Part shown: positions 21,283-33,600 of the stretch, piece by piece
Position numbering within the stretch: position 1 is the stretch's first letter
How the letters are laid out: the number at the start of each line of letters is the position of its first letter
From: Osmia lignaria lignaria
Lineage: Eukaryota > Arthropoda > Insecta > Hymenoptera > Megachilidae
Assembly: GCF_051020975.1 (NCBI RefSeq)
Contig: NC_135037.1
Location: 2,108,001-2,172,000 of the forward strand
Direction: 5' to 3'
Length of the DNA stretch: 64,000 nt
The notes under the pieces: generated by a model
Told to the model about the DNA's origin: nothing
Seen by the model: only the letters and a program-made list of their open reading frames with translations
The model's database searches: none
Position numbers and translations under genes: made by a program

Positions 21283-24004
21283 CTAATCATCTCCGTTTGC
21301 TATCCTTTCGTCCAAATCATCGTATTCGTGGAAAGCGGTTGTTTTTAATTTGTCAAAATTTGCTTCAAACTTTTCGCTAAGAAGTCCATTCTCATCGGCG
21401 TATTCTAAAATATCACAGATCAACGGCGATTCAACTCCCAGAACGTATTCACATGTTTTTGGTTCGAGTAAAAATAGAGAAATGCTTGATGGACTAGTCG
21501 TATGGCTTTCCACGCATTTTAATTTCACCTAAAAATCAAAGGATTGCTAATTACATAAATTCTTACATAAATAATATTCAATTCTTATTAAATGTTTGAG
21601 ATACCTCGGTTTGTCTTAAATTGCCAGTCTTATCGCAAACAGTACCATCGCTATAAAAATGAATCAGTTGTTTCCGTAGTACCGGTGACTTTGATTTTTT
21701 ATGTGGATGTGCAGCAATCCACTCTAAATGCTTCTGTTTATCAAATTTACCAAGATTCACTATAGTTTTTGTACCATCGCGTTCTATATGATACTGAACC
21801 ACAGAACGTCCGTAACAGAATTCATATTTCCACCATCCATTGCCCTGTTCGTATCAACAAAATGTTATTAAATAAAGTATATTCAACAAATACAATGGGG
21901 GAAAAAGAATACTTACACCGTGCAAACAATTTTTACCGCTTAAAAAATTTTTCACAGGACTTACTTCAGCTGGACTGATACTTTGATCTGCTAATGAATT
22001 TATAGAATCTTCAATATTATGTTTATCGATAACATCAACAGGATGTATTTCAACTCTAACTCGTGCTTCGCCATCCTGAAATAAGTGTAAATCAATTAAT
22101 TTTTTAATTAAAATATACAACCGATCTTGCAACATTGCTACTAATGTTAATATCAATTATATGAAACTGTTATAAACATGATCGCGTATTTCTTCTTTTA
22201 GTACTGTATTTTTTACTATTAAAATATTTTGTATTTATTCTGAAAATATACGTATCATTTAGTATTTTATGGCGTGTAATTATTGATGGAATTTTAATTA
22301 ATGCTAGATGCTCTTAATTAAAAGCAACGTGAAAAGCGAAAATGATAATCACTAAAAATACTAGCAACTTTGCCTGTGATAAGGTAAAGCAAAGGATATT
22401 GTGGTACTAAAGGCATAATGGTGCATAAATAGCATTTGTTGTATCATTAAGACAACTGTATGTAGAAAAGGAAGGGACAGAATGAGATATAAATTAATGG
22501 CGAAAAATGACAAGAACCATCAAACACTTTGGCCTGTTCCCAAAATATACAAAATATTCTGACCTGGCCCTCCTTATCTACATGGAAGATCGCATAGACT
22601 TTCTGCAGCTTGTCATCCTGTGCAACAGATAATGAATTCAATATATAAACGATAAATAATCAAAAATAAACTAACAATGATAAATAATAAAGGAAAAACT
22701 AATATGGTTTCACTCTGCAAACCAAAATTGTCCTTAAACTTAAAATGTAGTAAAATAAAAATAACATAACAAGTTAAAAATTAATGCATTTTCTACTACT
22801 TGGTGCATTACACGTTATTTAAATACATTTAAGTTCTACTCTTATTTAAAAACATTTTACATGTGTTTAACATATATTGACAATAAAAATCATTACTACC
22901 ATACACAGAAATATTTAAGAAAATATATTTTATTTTAAATAATAATATTATGTACATATGTCAGAAGCATCATCAGAAATAAATTATTGGATGCAAAGAA
23001 TGATCGGAAGATGATTTTACCGTTACTTTCTGATGTCGAAGTTTCAAACTTTCTATTTCCATTGCAACAAGAGATCTTGGTTTTTTTGGTGAATTGCCAA
23101 CTGGTTGACAATTAATTTCATTTTCTCCTGTAGCTTGCGGTTTATAATCAGGATGACTACACAGCCAAGGAGAAAGGACAATAACTTCATATTCGCAGCT
23201 AGCAGGTTCTTCAAGTGAAAATAATTCATGTTTACCATGTTGATAACAGACATACAAAACTTTTATTTTCCTTGGTTTATTTGTCAAATCACAAGCTGTG
23301 CCATCGGCCATTTCAATTTCAACATAGGGCATATTGATTCCATCAACTTTTTTAACAGGAATCTCTGCCTTTCTGTTAGGATTTCTTTCTCTCTCTGCAT
23401 ATTCAGCCAAAAGCTTCAACTCTTGTCTTTTATCAAAAGTACCTAAATAATATTCTTGTGTTTTTACTTTCTTTCCATCCCTATCCTCATGATATTGACG
23501 TACATATCTTCCATGGCACAATTCGTATGACCAATAAGATTCAAGCTGTAAAAATATATATTAATTTTATGAAAATTTCTATATAATATTAATAGAATAT
23601 ATTAATAATGTTTATAACACTTACCCTGTAAGAACAAGTATTTTGATTGAATAAAGGTGATAAAATTTCTATCGGATTTGGTCCATTGTATGGTTCATTA
23701 CGATTCTTTTCTTGTTCTGAATTATCAACTATTAAACACTGATACCGTTCATTATTTGCAGTTGTTATAAAATAAGGTTCCACATTTGTTCTAGATTCCT
23801 GTAACAAATACACTGATTCATTCAAACGTTTTATTCATATGAATAAATATGATTTCATCTGCAATTACTTACTAATAACTCTGAACCAGCTTTGCCTGAC
23901 CAATTAATTTTAAAGAGAACAGTATCATCAAAACTTTTAAAATCGTGTCCATAAACAACAATTATGATACACAACACATTATAAATACCACAATATTTCC
24001 ACAT
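21283..24004 (-). CDS. ERLEC1: Endoplasmic reticulum lectin 1 (two MRH domains)
   Basis: Seven exons, 24004..23873, 23798..23625, 23545..23027, 22617..22564, 22075..21917, 21844..21605 and 21528..21283, all phase 0, give 507 residues. ERLEC1 (XTP3-B) is an ER-lumenal lectin that recognises trimmed N-glycans on misfolded proteins and works with the HRD1 ERAD complex. The N-terminus (MWKYCGIYNVLCIIIVVYG) is a signal peptide. MRH1 is in exon 3 (YWSYELCHGRYVRQYHE, DGTACD, EPASCEYEV, SPWLC) and MRH2 in exons 6-7 (WWKYEFCYGRSVVQYHI, DGTVCD, EPKTCEYVL, SPLIC). Both keep the Gln, Arg, Glu and Tyr expected for mannose binding. Exon 4 (54 bases) could be skipped without a frame change. Reading past the exon 3 donor gives 17 extra residues and a stop, close to AATAAA-like sequence, so a short isoform is possible. 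Confidence 0.92.
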
Positions 24005-25080
24005 TTTTATAAAACTACAATTATTTCACCATATTTTTAAACGAAATATATATATACTGGATATCTACAGATTTATGACGACAGCGATATATCAACGTTA
24101 ACTCATTTGCTTTTTGTGATACAGCTGTGGTGGTTAAAAAGTATTTCTTCCAATGTATGTATGAAGAAACAATATGATATATGTAATTAATTTAAAAGAA
24201 ATTTGTATTTTTTGTTTTTTGCGTGGTTGACAGTGCACATATAAAATTTGCAGTTCCTTGCTTAACCCCAATTGTGTCCAAATACCAATAATTTTATACC
24301 ACGTGAGCAGAAGACGTGGACGTTCTTCTACGCAACGTTAATCAGCTTCGTTGAACTTAATAAATACATGTTAAATGAATGCTTAAAAGTAAAAATATAT
24401 AATCGCCGTTCAAAATCTATTTTCTTATTACAGGTCGGATTTGTTTCAAAAACCTACATAGAATAGAGAAATTTTGTTTGGAAGTGTATTGCTATAGGAT
24501 CTTCGAAAACAATCGTACGGTCATGTTTAGGACAGCGAGGCAACCCACGTATGAATATACGTAGCACAAATAACTGATCAAAAAGTTTGCAGGTGGCGTG
24601 TATAATTCATAAAAATTCAAATTCTCGCGGCAATCAATTAATTCGTATTTTATCAATTTTATCCGAGAACAATGCATACTTCTGTTTTAAATAGGTTAAT
24701 TCATTTATAAAGAAACAATGCTACTTGGATATATTTGTAAAATACTTCTCATTCGAACTACCGTCATTTTAGTGGGCTCTAAGAGAAGAGACTTACTGTG
24801 CGAAAGTTTATAGACCCGCCATTGCTACCGAGTAATCTGACAGTAATCCGATGAAATCATTTCTATCACTAAAATTTTTGTGAGTCTGGTGTGCCTTCTC
24901 GATAGTAACACGTCTAGTCAGTGATTCGTGACCAAGAATTGTGATCAAGAACCCGTTCAAGTAGAAGCAGGCATCAACTAGTTCGACCTTAAAAGTCATC
25001 TAGCATTGATCGTTTATATTCACGTTTTGGAGAATAAAATCTCTGATAATTCTCGAACTCATACTTTCAGCTAAAAAAAC
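24005..25080. other. Intergenic stretch between divergent ERLEC1 and Barentsz genes
   Basis: About 1.1 kb separates two genes that start in opposite directions, so promoters for both probably lie here. No coding exon is supported; short open frames are AT-driven. Confidence 0.5.
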
Positions 25081-28000
25081 ATGTCGGATACAAGACGACG
25101 TCGAAAATCTAATCAGTCTTGCGGTTCCGATGACCTCTCGGATTCTGGCGAAGAATTAAATGCAACGAAAGAAACCCAGGTTAGCTGTTGGAAAAGTGTT
25201 TTCAATTAAATATTATAAAGGTTTAGAAACAAATGATTTTGCTTTTCTTATTTCATGATTTTTTAAGCTCTCCTTGTTTATTAAATTTTTTATGTCGTGT
25301 TAAACTGGATCAGAAGTTCAACGACAGACCCGATTAACTGGATTAAGTAGACTGTTGTAATACTTCTGAATATTATCATAACTTACAAGGTTCTCTTTTA
25401 TATTTGGTTTGCCGGCAAATGGTTTCACGAATGTCATAATTCCAGTTCTCACAAAAATTAAAGAGATGTATCATTTTACACTTAAGTCACATAGGAAAAA
25501 ATTAAATAATTGTATAATCTTAGAATGTTTAGTTTTTTTTATCCCTTTCCATAAATTGTTTTATAGAGCAGTGAACAAACTGATGGTCATCAGGATTCAG
25601 AATGTGATGTTTATCCATCTGATTCTGATGTTGAATCTCAAGATGGTGCATTACGAGAAAGTGGAGATGGACAAGAAGAAGAGAAACCTCAAAAGAAATT
25701 GGATGATGATGAGGACAGACGTAATCCGCAATATATTCCTAAAAGAGGAACATTTTATGAACATGATGACAGGACTACCGATGAAGTGACGGATAATACT
25801 GTAGAGCCACAGAATGAAAGAGAAACCAAAGAAAAGAAAGTGTGGAAAGATAAAGAAGATAGATGGGACCATGATCGATACAATGATGAGGAACAAGCAC
25901 CAAAGAGCCATGAAGAATTAATAGCAGTTTATGGTTATGATATAAGAAACGAAGAAGGTCCACCTAGAGCTAGAAGAAGAAGAAGATATGGGTAAATTAA
26001 CATCTAGAAAGTGTTATGAATTTTGTAATATTGCATTTTACATGTTTAATCTTTTATAGTCGTGGTCCAAATAAGTATACACGTAATTGGGAAGATGAAG
26101 ATGCATATGGAAAAGCTGGAACTAATGTTTCTAATAAAAATAAAAAGTTTAATAGAAGTGGTGAAGATTTCCCTGCTCTAGGAACTAATAAAAATGCTTC
26201 TGCACCACCTGTGGATGAACCAGTAATCTCATCAGCTTGGTACAGTAGTAAAAATAAATCACAAAATAAAGTACAAAACTTTCCACCCCTGCAAGCTCAG
26301 AGTGATAGTCCAAAAACAAAATCTAGCGGTACATCTAATACTCTCACGTATGTAATGTTCTTTATGGTGTATTTTCAATTTAACCAGAGTGAACAAGTTT
26401 GTTTCAACGTTTTTCTTTACAGAAACGAGAATAAAGCTCCTAATGAACCTACAAATCCTGCTTGGAAAAAGGACGCCAAAAATTCATCCTATACTCAAAG
26501 TAGTAATGGAAACAGTGGGGCTGGTGGTGATGCAGATAAATTAGTTAATACTAAAGTATCTCCCAGAGATAACAACAAGAGGAATGTTCAAGAGTCTGTA
26601 AGCTTGGCAGCCAGTAGAACTCGCGGGCGAGGATTCAGAACAAATGCTAATAACAATATGGTCGCTAATAGAACAGTTGAGACAAAGCCGAAAGGACGTG
26701 GAGCAGGTCCAATCTCTGCCGAGAATAAGAGAAATAGTACTATTCAAAATGATGACGAACAGCAAATTACTCATGACATGAAACATGTGAATCTTCACGA
26801 TGGTACGCAATACCATCAAGGTGGAAGACACAACAGTAAGTGTTTCATTCATATAGATATGTTGAATGCATACTAATTGTTGATACTTTTCTAGAAAATT
26901 TCTATGGACAGTCTTCCAATCAGCAAAGATCAGGCACGGTACCTCCAAGAATGCAACAGCAGTCTCATTCACAGCAACAACCGCAACAACAACAGCAGTC
27001 GCAGCAACAGGCAACTCAACAACAAGATAGTTCTGCTAATAGACCAAAGCGATATTCTAGTTTGCGACAACGTCCTACGGCTTCCGAAACTCCAGGACAA
27101 CAAAATTATACACCACCGCATGGGCAACATGGACAGCATAATCAACATAATCAGCATAATCAACATAGTCAGCATAATCAACATAATCAACATAACCAAC
27201 ACGGTCAACATAATCAACATGGATATTTCCCTCCTCAAGGTAATAAAATCTATACATAAAATATTTATGTATATAATTAATGTGATATATTTTTGGGGTG
27301 AACAATTTAAATATATTATGCATATTATATTAATGTTTAACTTGTTTAACTACCTAGCTGGAAATTCAAGAGGTGTTTTAGAATCACAAGGTAAGATAAA
27401 GCTGTTTATTCGATGGTGTGAAGAACTTTTTTTTCACTTTTTTGTACTTTAAGCAGGTATTAATAATATGAGTACATATTTATATTTGTATCATTTCTTT
27501 TCCTTTGAGTTATTTTCGTGTGTAAGTGTATATATGGTTTTCTATGAGCATGCATTTGTATGCATAAATATAATTGTTATATTTTCCAATAATGTCACGC
27601 TTTTCGTTTCTCTGTAGGATATCCACAAGGTCATTTTGAACAATCTACGCCCGTTGCTGCCGCTGCTGCACCCATGGCTGGTCAGCCTGTTATTCCTCTG
27701 CCGCCTAATGGTCAACCTGCTAGCTATGCTCCACCGCCGTTTTTAGTACCGCCACCACAGTTTATTCCTCCGCAGACTGCTCCACCTAGTATAATTAATT
27801 ATGTTCCGGGTCCGAATGGACCAGCATTTCAACCAAATTTTCAAGGTTACCAAGGATATAGTCCACCAGTACAGGTATAATTTTTACAATAAAACTCAAT
27901 TACGCTGTATTACTTCTATGTTATATTAATTTGTAATTGTTTAGCCATCGCGTCCACCGCCACCGCAAGAACTGTTCCAACCACAAGGTTGCACTTACTA

Positions 28001-28556
28001 TAGTCCTGCACAGCAGCAACAGCAACAACAACAGTCGGCACCGATGAGACGACCAAAGGCAGCTATTCCAATTCTTCCACCACCAGAAAATCAGCAACAT
28101 CAAACTAGTAGAGGAAGAGGTAGAAGTACGCAACCACAACAAAATAATCAAGTGGGAAATATACAGCAGACTGAACTGGAAATCAAAACTGACTTGGAAG
28201 AAAGTGATCAGAAAATCGTGTCTGAACAATTTGATAACATCCAAACCGAGCAAATTATAGAAGTTGAAGAAGCACCGAAAAATGATGATTTAAGTGTAAT
28301 AACGGATACTATGGTTGAAAATAAAGAAAAGGATGTTCCGGATGTTGATATCGATATACCACTGGGCTCCGAAGGTGTTACAACTGATCAAGTAGACGGA
28401 ATAAGTGATCACGATTCATTAAAAGTTACTATAGATGATCAGAATATTATTCCACTTAAATCTCCGGAAGCAGTCGTGGAAGAGACTGAAAATGATTCAA
28501 ATATAATTGAAACCACTACGTCTGAAAGTAAGGTTGTTGAAGAGGCAGCAGCTTGA
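25081..28556 (+). CDS. btz: Barentsz/CASC3, exon junction complex core protein
   Basis: Eight exons, 25081..25179, 25567..25991, 26060..26347, 26423..26835, 26895..27239, 27358..27390, 27618..27874 and 27945..28556, give 823 residues. Barentsz (MLN51) binds eIF4A3 in the exon junction complex and acts in mRNA localisation and decay. The SELOR region lies around residues 78-190: DDDEDRRNPQYIPKRGTFYEHD, KVWKDKEDRWDHDRY, SHEELIAVYGYDIR, GPPRARRRRRYGRGPNKYTRNW. After it come RG-rich, polyGln, Gln-His-Asn repeat and Pro-rich regions and an acidic tail. The ATG begins MSDTRRRRKSNQSCGSDD. The 33-base exon 6 is phase 1 on both sides and could be skipped cleanly. Identification is secure from SELOR; the low-complexity C-terminus carries little information. 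Confidence 0.93.
26942..27235 (+). repeat. CAG/CAA and CAACATAAT tandem repeats in Barentsz
   Basis: An imperfect CAA/CAG tract (about 26950-27035) encodes polyglutamine. It is followed at about 27120-27230 by nine-base units of the type CAACATAAT, encoding Gln-His-Asn with a few Gln-His-Gly and Gln-His-Ser variants. Both stay in frame within exon 5 and are likely length-variable between individuals. Confidence 0.85.
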
Positions 28557-30463
28557 AAGAACATCACAGAGTCTTTTAACATTTTTCGTGACAGACGTAA
28601 TTGTGAATGTTCGTGAGTATGAATATGCATATATATTATAAAAATACTGTGTAACTTTTATTGGAGTTATTACGCAGTTTGTATAGCGAATTGGTTTTCA
28701 CAGATCACTTGTGAAATACCGTAGGAATTGGATGTGTGCGTACCTAATACATATTTTGAACGACTTTATCTAATTCCAGCATATTGTTGTACATTTCGTA
28801 GTTCACATTTGTATTAATGTTTCGCTACGAATCCATTGATCTGCTGCTATCATTAAACTACACCCTTCTATATTGTTAAATTACTTTCATATATGAAATC
28901 TACTAATTCATTATTAGTAGGCAGGAATAGTGTTAAATGTATTCTCGTGTATCGAGTATTAACACATGCAGCAATGACTGGTAAAATGGTTAATAAATCG
29001 ATATCTTTTTAATACAATGGCTATTGTAAATAGAATATAGTCAAGTCAGTAACCTCAGCATGTATTATGTCTTTAACTCATTAACCATTTGGCGCGCATT
29101 TTTCTTTTATTGTGATTCCAGGAGACGTATTTTTCCTTTTACTCAAATTTGAAAATCATCGTAAATTTTATATGTGTCATGCACTTTAAAGTTTAAACGA
29201 ATATTTAAAAAATATATATAAGTCGATATATAGTTACTTAAATAGTTTAGTTTTTTTAAAGTTTTTAACAATTTTTTTTTCTGTACACGCTGTATGGTTA
29301 TATTGTTCAAACAAATACATATTCTGCAAAAGAAATTATTGTTGTTTATCTTTTCTTAAAAAAATGAAGCAGACGGACATTAACGTCATTTGCGCCAAAG
29401 GGTTAAATAAACGGCGAGTGAATGAAGTATGTTTATTAAGTAAAAAAAAAAGTAAAAAAAACACTACTTAACGCTTTAATTTTACTTATATTATAATAAA
29501 AAGATTATGATAGAAAATTTTGTATCTGCTTGTATCATTAATAACGGTCGTTATATAATTCAGTACATCATCAAGATTAGGTGAGGTAAAAGTAATATTA
29601 ACTATTAATCTTGTCATTGATTATATTAACTATGTTTTTTGTGAAACTCGAAAGAAGATGAAACCATGATAATTTTTATTTAATACGCTTACGGCGATAT
29701 ACTTTGTTACTGGCAAAGTGGAACAGAAAGATAATATATTGATAAGATGTCTTTTCATATGCGATTAAATTTATTTTCCTATATTCGAATTTGTTATGTT
29801 TTGCAAAAGCGTTCAAGCATACAGACTTACCGATTGAGATTAAACTCGTATAAAATGTGTTGTTATGAGATCGCATAAATATGGAATTGATTAATCCGAT
29901 AATTAAATTGTAATTTTAGCGAAGTAAACGTACGTTTCATTAAAATTACATAATTTACTAGAAATAGTGTACAGAATACAAGATTCACACCACATTATAT
30001 TTATAACATAGTACTAGGATAAAAGTTATGAAATTTTTTACATACGATTTTGTCGGTATGTCCGTCGTACCATTTGAATATTATAAATATAAATTACAAT
30101 CATAGGGTTGCGATCATTCAGTTATGAAGAATGATTCGCAAATTCGCGTGTGCCTATGTTTCTGTTCTCTGAGAACAAACATCGAGTTTAGTATAAATAC
30201 ATTTAAAATAATTCAGTGTTTCGTTACATCAAATACCTAATGTTATTTTCTAAACAAATTTAACATGTCTACCAGTACCAGTAGGAACTAAAATATGGTA
30301 GTTTCTTTATATATCTTTCTGTTACTTAAACTTTAACAAGTGAAACACAAATTTTTCTTTGCATGTATCTGCTATTAAGGTTGAAATTATATTTCAATAA
30401 ATTACTTTTGAAGTTTACTGATTCTCTGATGGTAATCACCATAATACTTGCGTATACTTACGA
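28557..30463. other. Barentsz 3' UTR and intergenic stretch
   Basis: The 3' UTR of btz and, in opposite orientation, of the GPCR gene probably share this AT-rich stretch. Apart from the TTAA-bounded element at 29081-29406 no feature is supported. Confidence 0.5.
29081..29406. mobile_element. PiggyBac-like MITE (non-autonomous)
   Basis: A 326-base block is bounded by TTAA on both sides. Just inside are inverted ends: CCATTTGGCGCGCAT on the left and, as reverse complement, CCCTTTGGCGCAAAT on the right, about 12 of 15 matching. TTAA target duplication plus CCC-type short ends is the hallmark of piggyBac elements. The interior has no coding capacity, so it would need a transposase from elsewhere. 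It sits downstream of Barentsz, probably in or near its 3' UTR. Confidence 0.65.
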
Positions 30464-30690
30464 TCAGTCGTGTTTCTCGTTTTGTTGGACGCTTGTTACA
30501 CCACTGAGAGGTATAATTTCGGTAGTTCGTTGAATGTTATTATTATTTTTAAACGTTGTTGTTCGTATCGTCGTCGTGGTTCGAGATTTAATTCTGGCCA
30601 GATTAGATGTACTTGCTAGGTATCCACGTTGAATACGTGAACTATCTTGAGCACAACGGAAAGTACGTCTAAACTCCTTTCGAAATTTCC
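30464..30690 (-). CDS. Distal alternative last exon of the GPCR
   Basis: After the acceptor TTTTATTGCAG, codons read GKFRKEFRRTFRCAQDSS and continue for 74 residues in all to a stop. The tail is rich in Ser, Thr and Asn (RTTTTIRTTTFKNNNN), giving many possible kinase sites. A Cys right after FRRTFR could be palmitoylated. The phase matches the TM7 exon donor (MSG|GTAAAC at 32856). Confidence 0.8.
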
Positions 30691-33600
30691 CTGCAATAAA
30701 AGGTTTCGTCAAATTAATAAGAAATTCTTAGAACAGATTGCAATCTATAATACAAAGGAGGATAGTTCGTGTCATTCAATATTTATAATGTTGATCTAAA
30801 GTGAAGCGATAAACCGTCGTGAAACTTTGTTGAAAGTACGTTATAATTAATATTGGCGCCACTGTCGTCCGACCTCAATTTCCCGCGTAACTTTAACAAA
30901 AAGGGCAAGCTATATAATATTTCGTTATCGACCTCTAATTTAATTGCACGAGCTAATAAATTTTTAATTTACCTATTAAAGTTTCAAATATCTCGAAATG
31001 AACCTTTTTTAAAAGAGTTAAATTTAAAAAGAAAAGGAATAACTCGATGAATTACCTTATCGATCCATCGATTGCTCGATCAAATATTTCGATTCTCGAA
31101 ACCGTTAACCCTACATGTGCGTGAAGTGAAAGTGAGGTGTGAAAATACGATGGAAATTGATGCGATTATGGCTTATAAAATGGCCAATAACCGTGGAATA
31201 TAATATAGCTCACCCTAAGCTTAATTGATTTTGTGGAGAGTTAAATCCAAGACTACATCGATCCTGTGGAGATTCGTTTTCGGCGTGAGCTCCTTCCGCG
31301 ATTGTATTAGGGGCTTTTTTCACCCAGGAGACTCGCATCTCCGTGGGTCAGAATTGTTCACGACGACTTTGCAGAGCAGACCGGTATCCACTTGCCATGT
31401 AAGCGTAGCTGAGTTGTTGGTTTCGCCTGTGATCGTTCGTGTGGTTCGAAGGTGCGCATTCTTGGAACGTACGACGAAACTCCTGCCGGAACTTACCTGT
31501 AAACCAGACGCTGAATATCTCCTTTTTGCTATCATTTTCATTCCTATTACTTTTTCGAGCTTCGTCTTAAAATTTCACAACATTTCCCTTTTCTGAAAAT
31601 GTTCAAATATGGCGCGCTTCTATACAAGATCGATAGTATCGAGAAATATCGATTTAACGATAGAAATCATTTTAAATTCAAACATCTGTACATACTATTG
31701 AGCACGGTAGTTTTTATTTTTTATTTTTTGTTGTTTCATTAATATCAGGAAAATCTATGCAGATTTGAAGTTGGTAAATAAGAAATTTGCAATTGAATCA
31801 TGTTCCCGTTCGTTTCTTAGTTTGAAAACTTTGGGAAACAACGAGATCGTTGTTGTTGGGATAATGGAATACAGTTTCATTTAATTACAGGATTCTCCAG
31901 ATAAAGGGGACAGAAATGTCCGGCGAAGCGTGCTTTAATAACGAACACGAGGAGAGCCTTCCGATGAGTTCTGAATTTCTCAATGAGTCAACGAAGTACT
32001 AGCGAACAACGTTACTTAAGGTCGTGAGATTTTATCAAGGAGGCAAGGTAATGAGTTACATGAGTCACGTGTATAAACTTATACACGTGAACGTATGGTC
32101 GCAAGGTACGTTAAGCTGCGAAAACTGCATTTCTAAGGACTAAAGAAACAGGTTGATGGATGATGATGTCAAGGTCATTTCAAGGACGTTCGTGTTTTTT
32201 TGCCCGACATATGCTATTTAAAAGATCTAGGCGACCACCGCATTCAGAGGTCTATTCCCTTTAATACTTTAATTCTTTTGGAACCAGTGTCTTTCACAGA
32301 ATACAGAATATGAATAATTATTATACCGATATTGATCCTGCACTTTTCCTTACACTTTCCATTATGAAAGAAAGCCATCAATGCTACTGGCGCATACATA
32401 TATACGTGCATGCTCCAGAAACGTTTTTGCTCATCAGTATTCCATTGGTCATATCAAATCAGCGAACACTTCTTATTGTTATCTTATAAAAGTGTTATCG
32501 ATTTTTTTTTTACAATTTAATTTACGTAAGAAATGACTATTGATTTATTCAGCTGTTTTGATAATCTGTTTGCATTTCATGGATCGAAGATTTCATTTCA
32601 TTTTAACGAAGATATTTTATCTATAGAAAACCATTCAGCACTATACGTCGATAAGAACGAAAGACAAAGGGAACTATTATTCGTGGACTCGACTGTGAAA
32701 GGAGGAAATGTTTTTTTGTTCCGGTACATCTGGTTTCCGGGCTGAGCTCGAATAGGAAGGAAAACAACGTTTCGTCGAACGTAAACCCAGACACGGCAGG
32801 TGCAAAATATCTTCTGGTGCGGTAAACAAAAATGATAAAAGTAGAGATCGTTTACCGCTCATGAAGTTGTAGATCAGAGGATTAACCGCGCTATTGAAGT
32901 AACAGAGACCGTGTGCAATCAAACTGATGGCGTTTATCCACTTGTTTGATGGCAGCGTAATGGTATACCTGAAATGGTAAACAACACGTATATCGATTTA
33001 CTTCCGAGCAATAATAATTTTCGTTTTTATAGGCCATAGAGTACACGCTGCAGTACCATAAAAAGAGCGTTTAAAGTATCGCGATAGCACACTTCTTCTG
33101 TCTGTTATATATTTTATAAGCGTCTAACATTATAAAATAGAGAAAGTAAGCATGGCATAACATAGATGAAAGATACCTTAAGACAGAGAGTAAGTGCACG
33201 GGGAAATAGCAAATGGCAAAAGTGATGACCACCGTGACTAACATTTTCGCCGCCTTCCGTCGAGATCTTAGCTGTATCTCAGGATTACCGCCGCCGGAAG
33301 AAGGTGTCTGGCTCATCTGGGATGCCCGTGACAGTACTGCAAATGCGTCCAGTAATTATTCGTTCCACGATCTAGCTACGATCATCAGACATTATAAATT
33401 AGACATAGTTTCACGTTGGCATAAACGTATCTTTAGGCGCTTGCAGCGGCGAAAGGTTAAATGTTGCGTTAAACACGATAGCTACGGTTGAATACCAACG
33501 GTACGAACAAGAAAATGTGTTAGTAGTCTTAAAAACCAAATGGAAAAAGACGTGTAACGATCCGTTAGAGCTTAACAACGATCGTTTTCTTACAGTTGTG

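Noticed and set aside
26541..27323. Several minus-strand frames opposite Barentsz, one Met/Leu/Ile-rich.
   Set aside because: Antisense to the Gln-His-Asn repeat and its flanks; composition follows from the repeat.
32533..33491. Plus-strand frames of 70-92 codons.
   Set aside because: Overlap the GPCR exons on the minus strand, which show TM6 and TM7 motifs.
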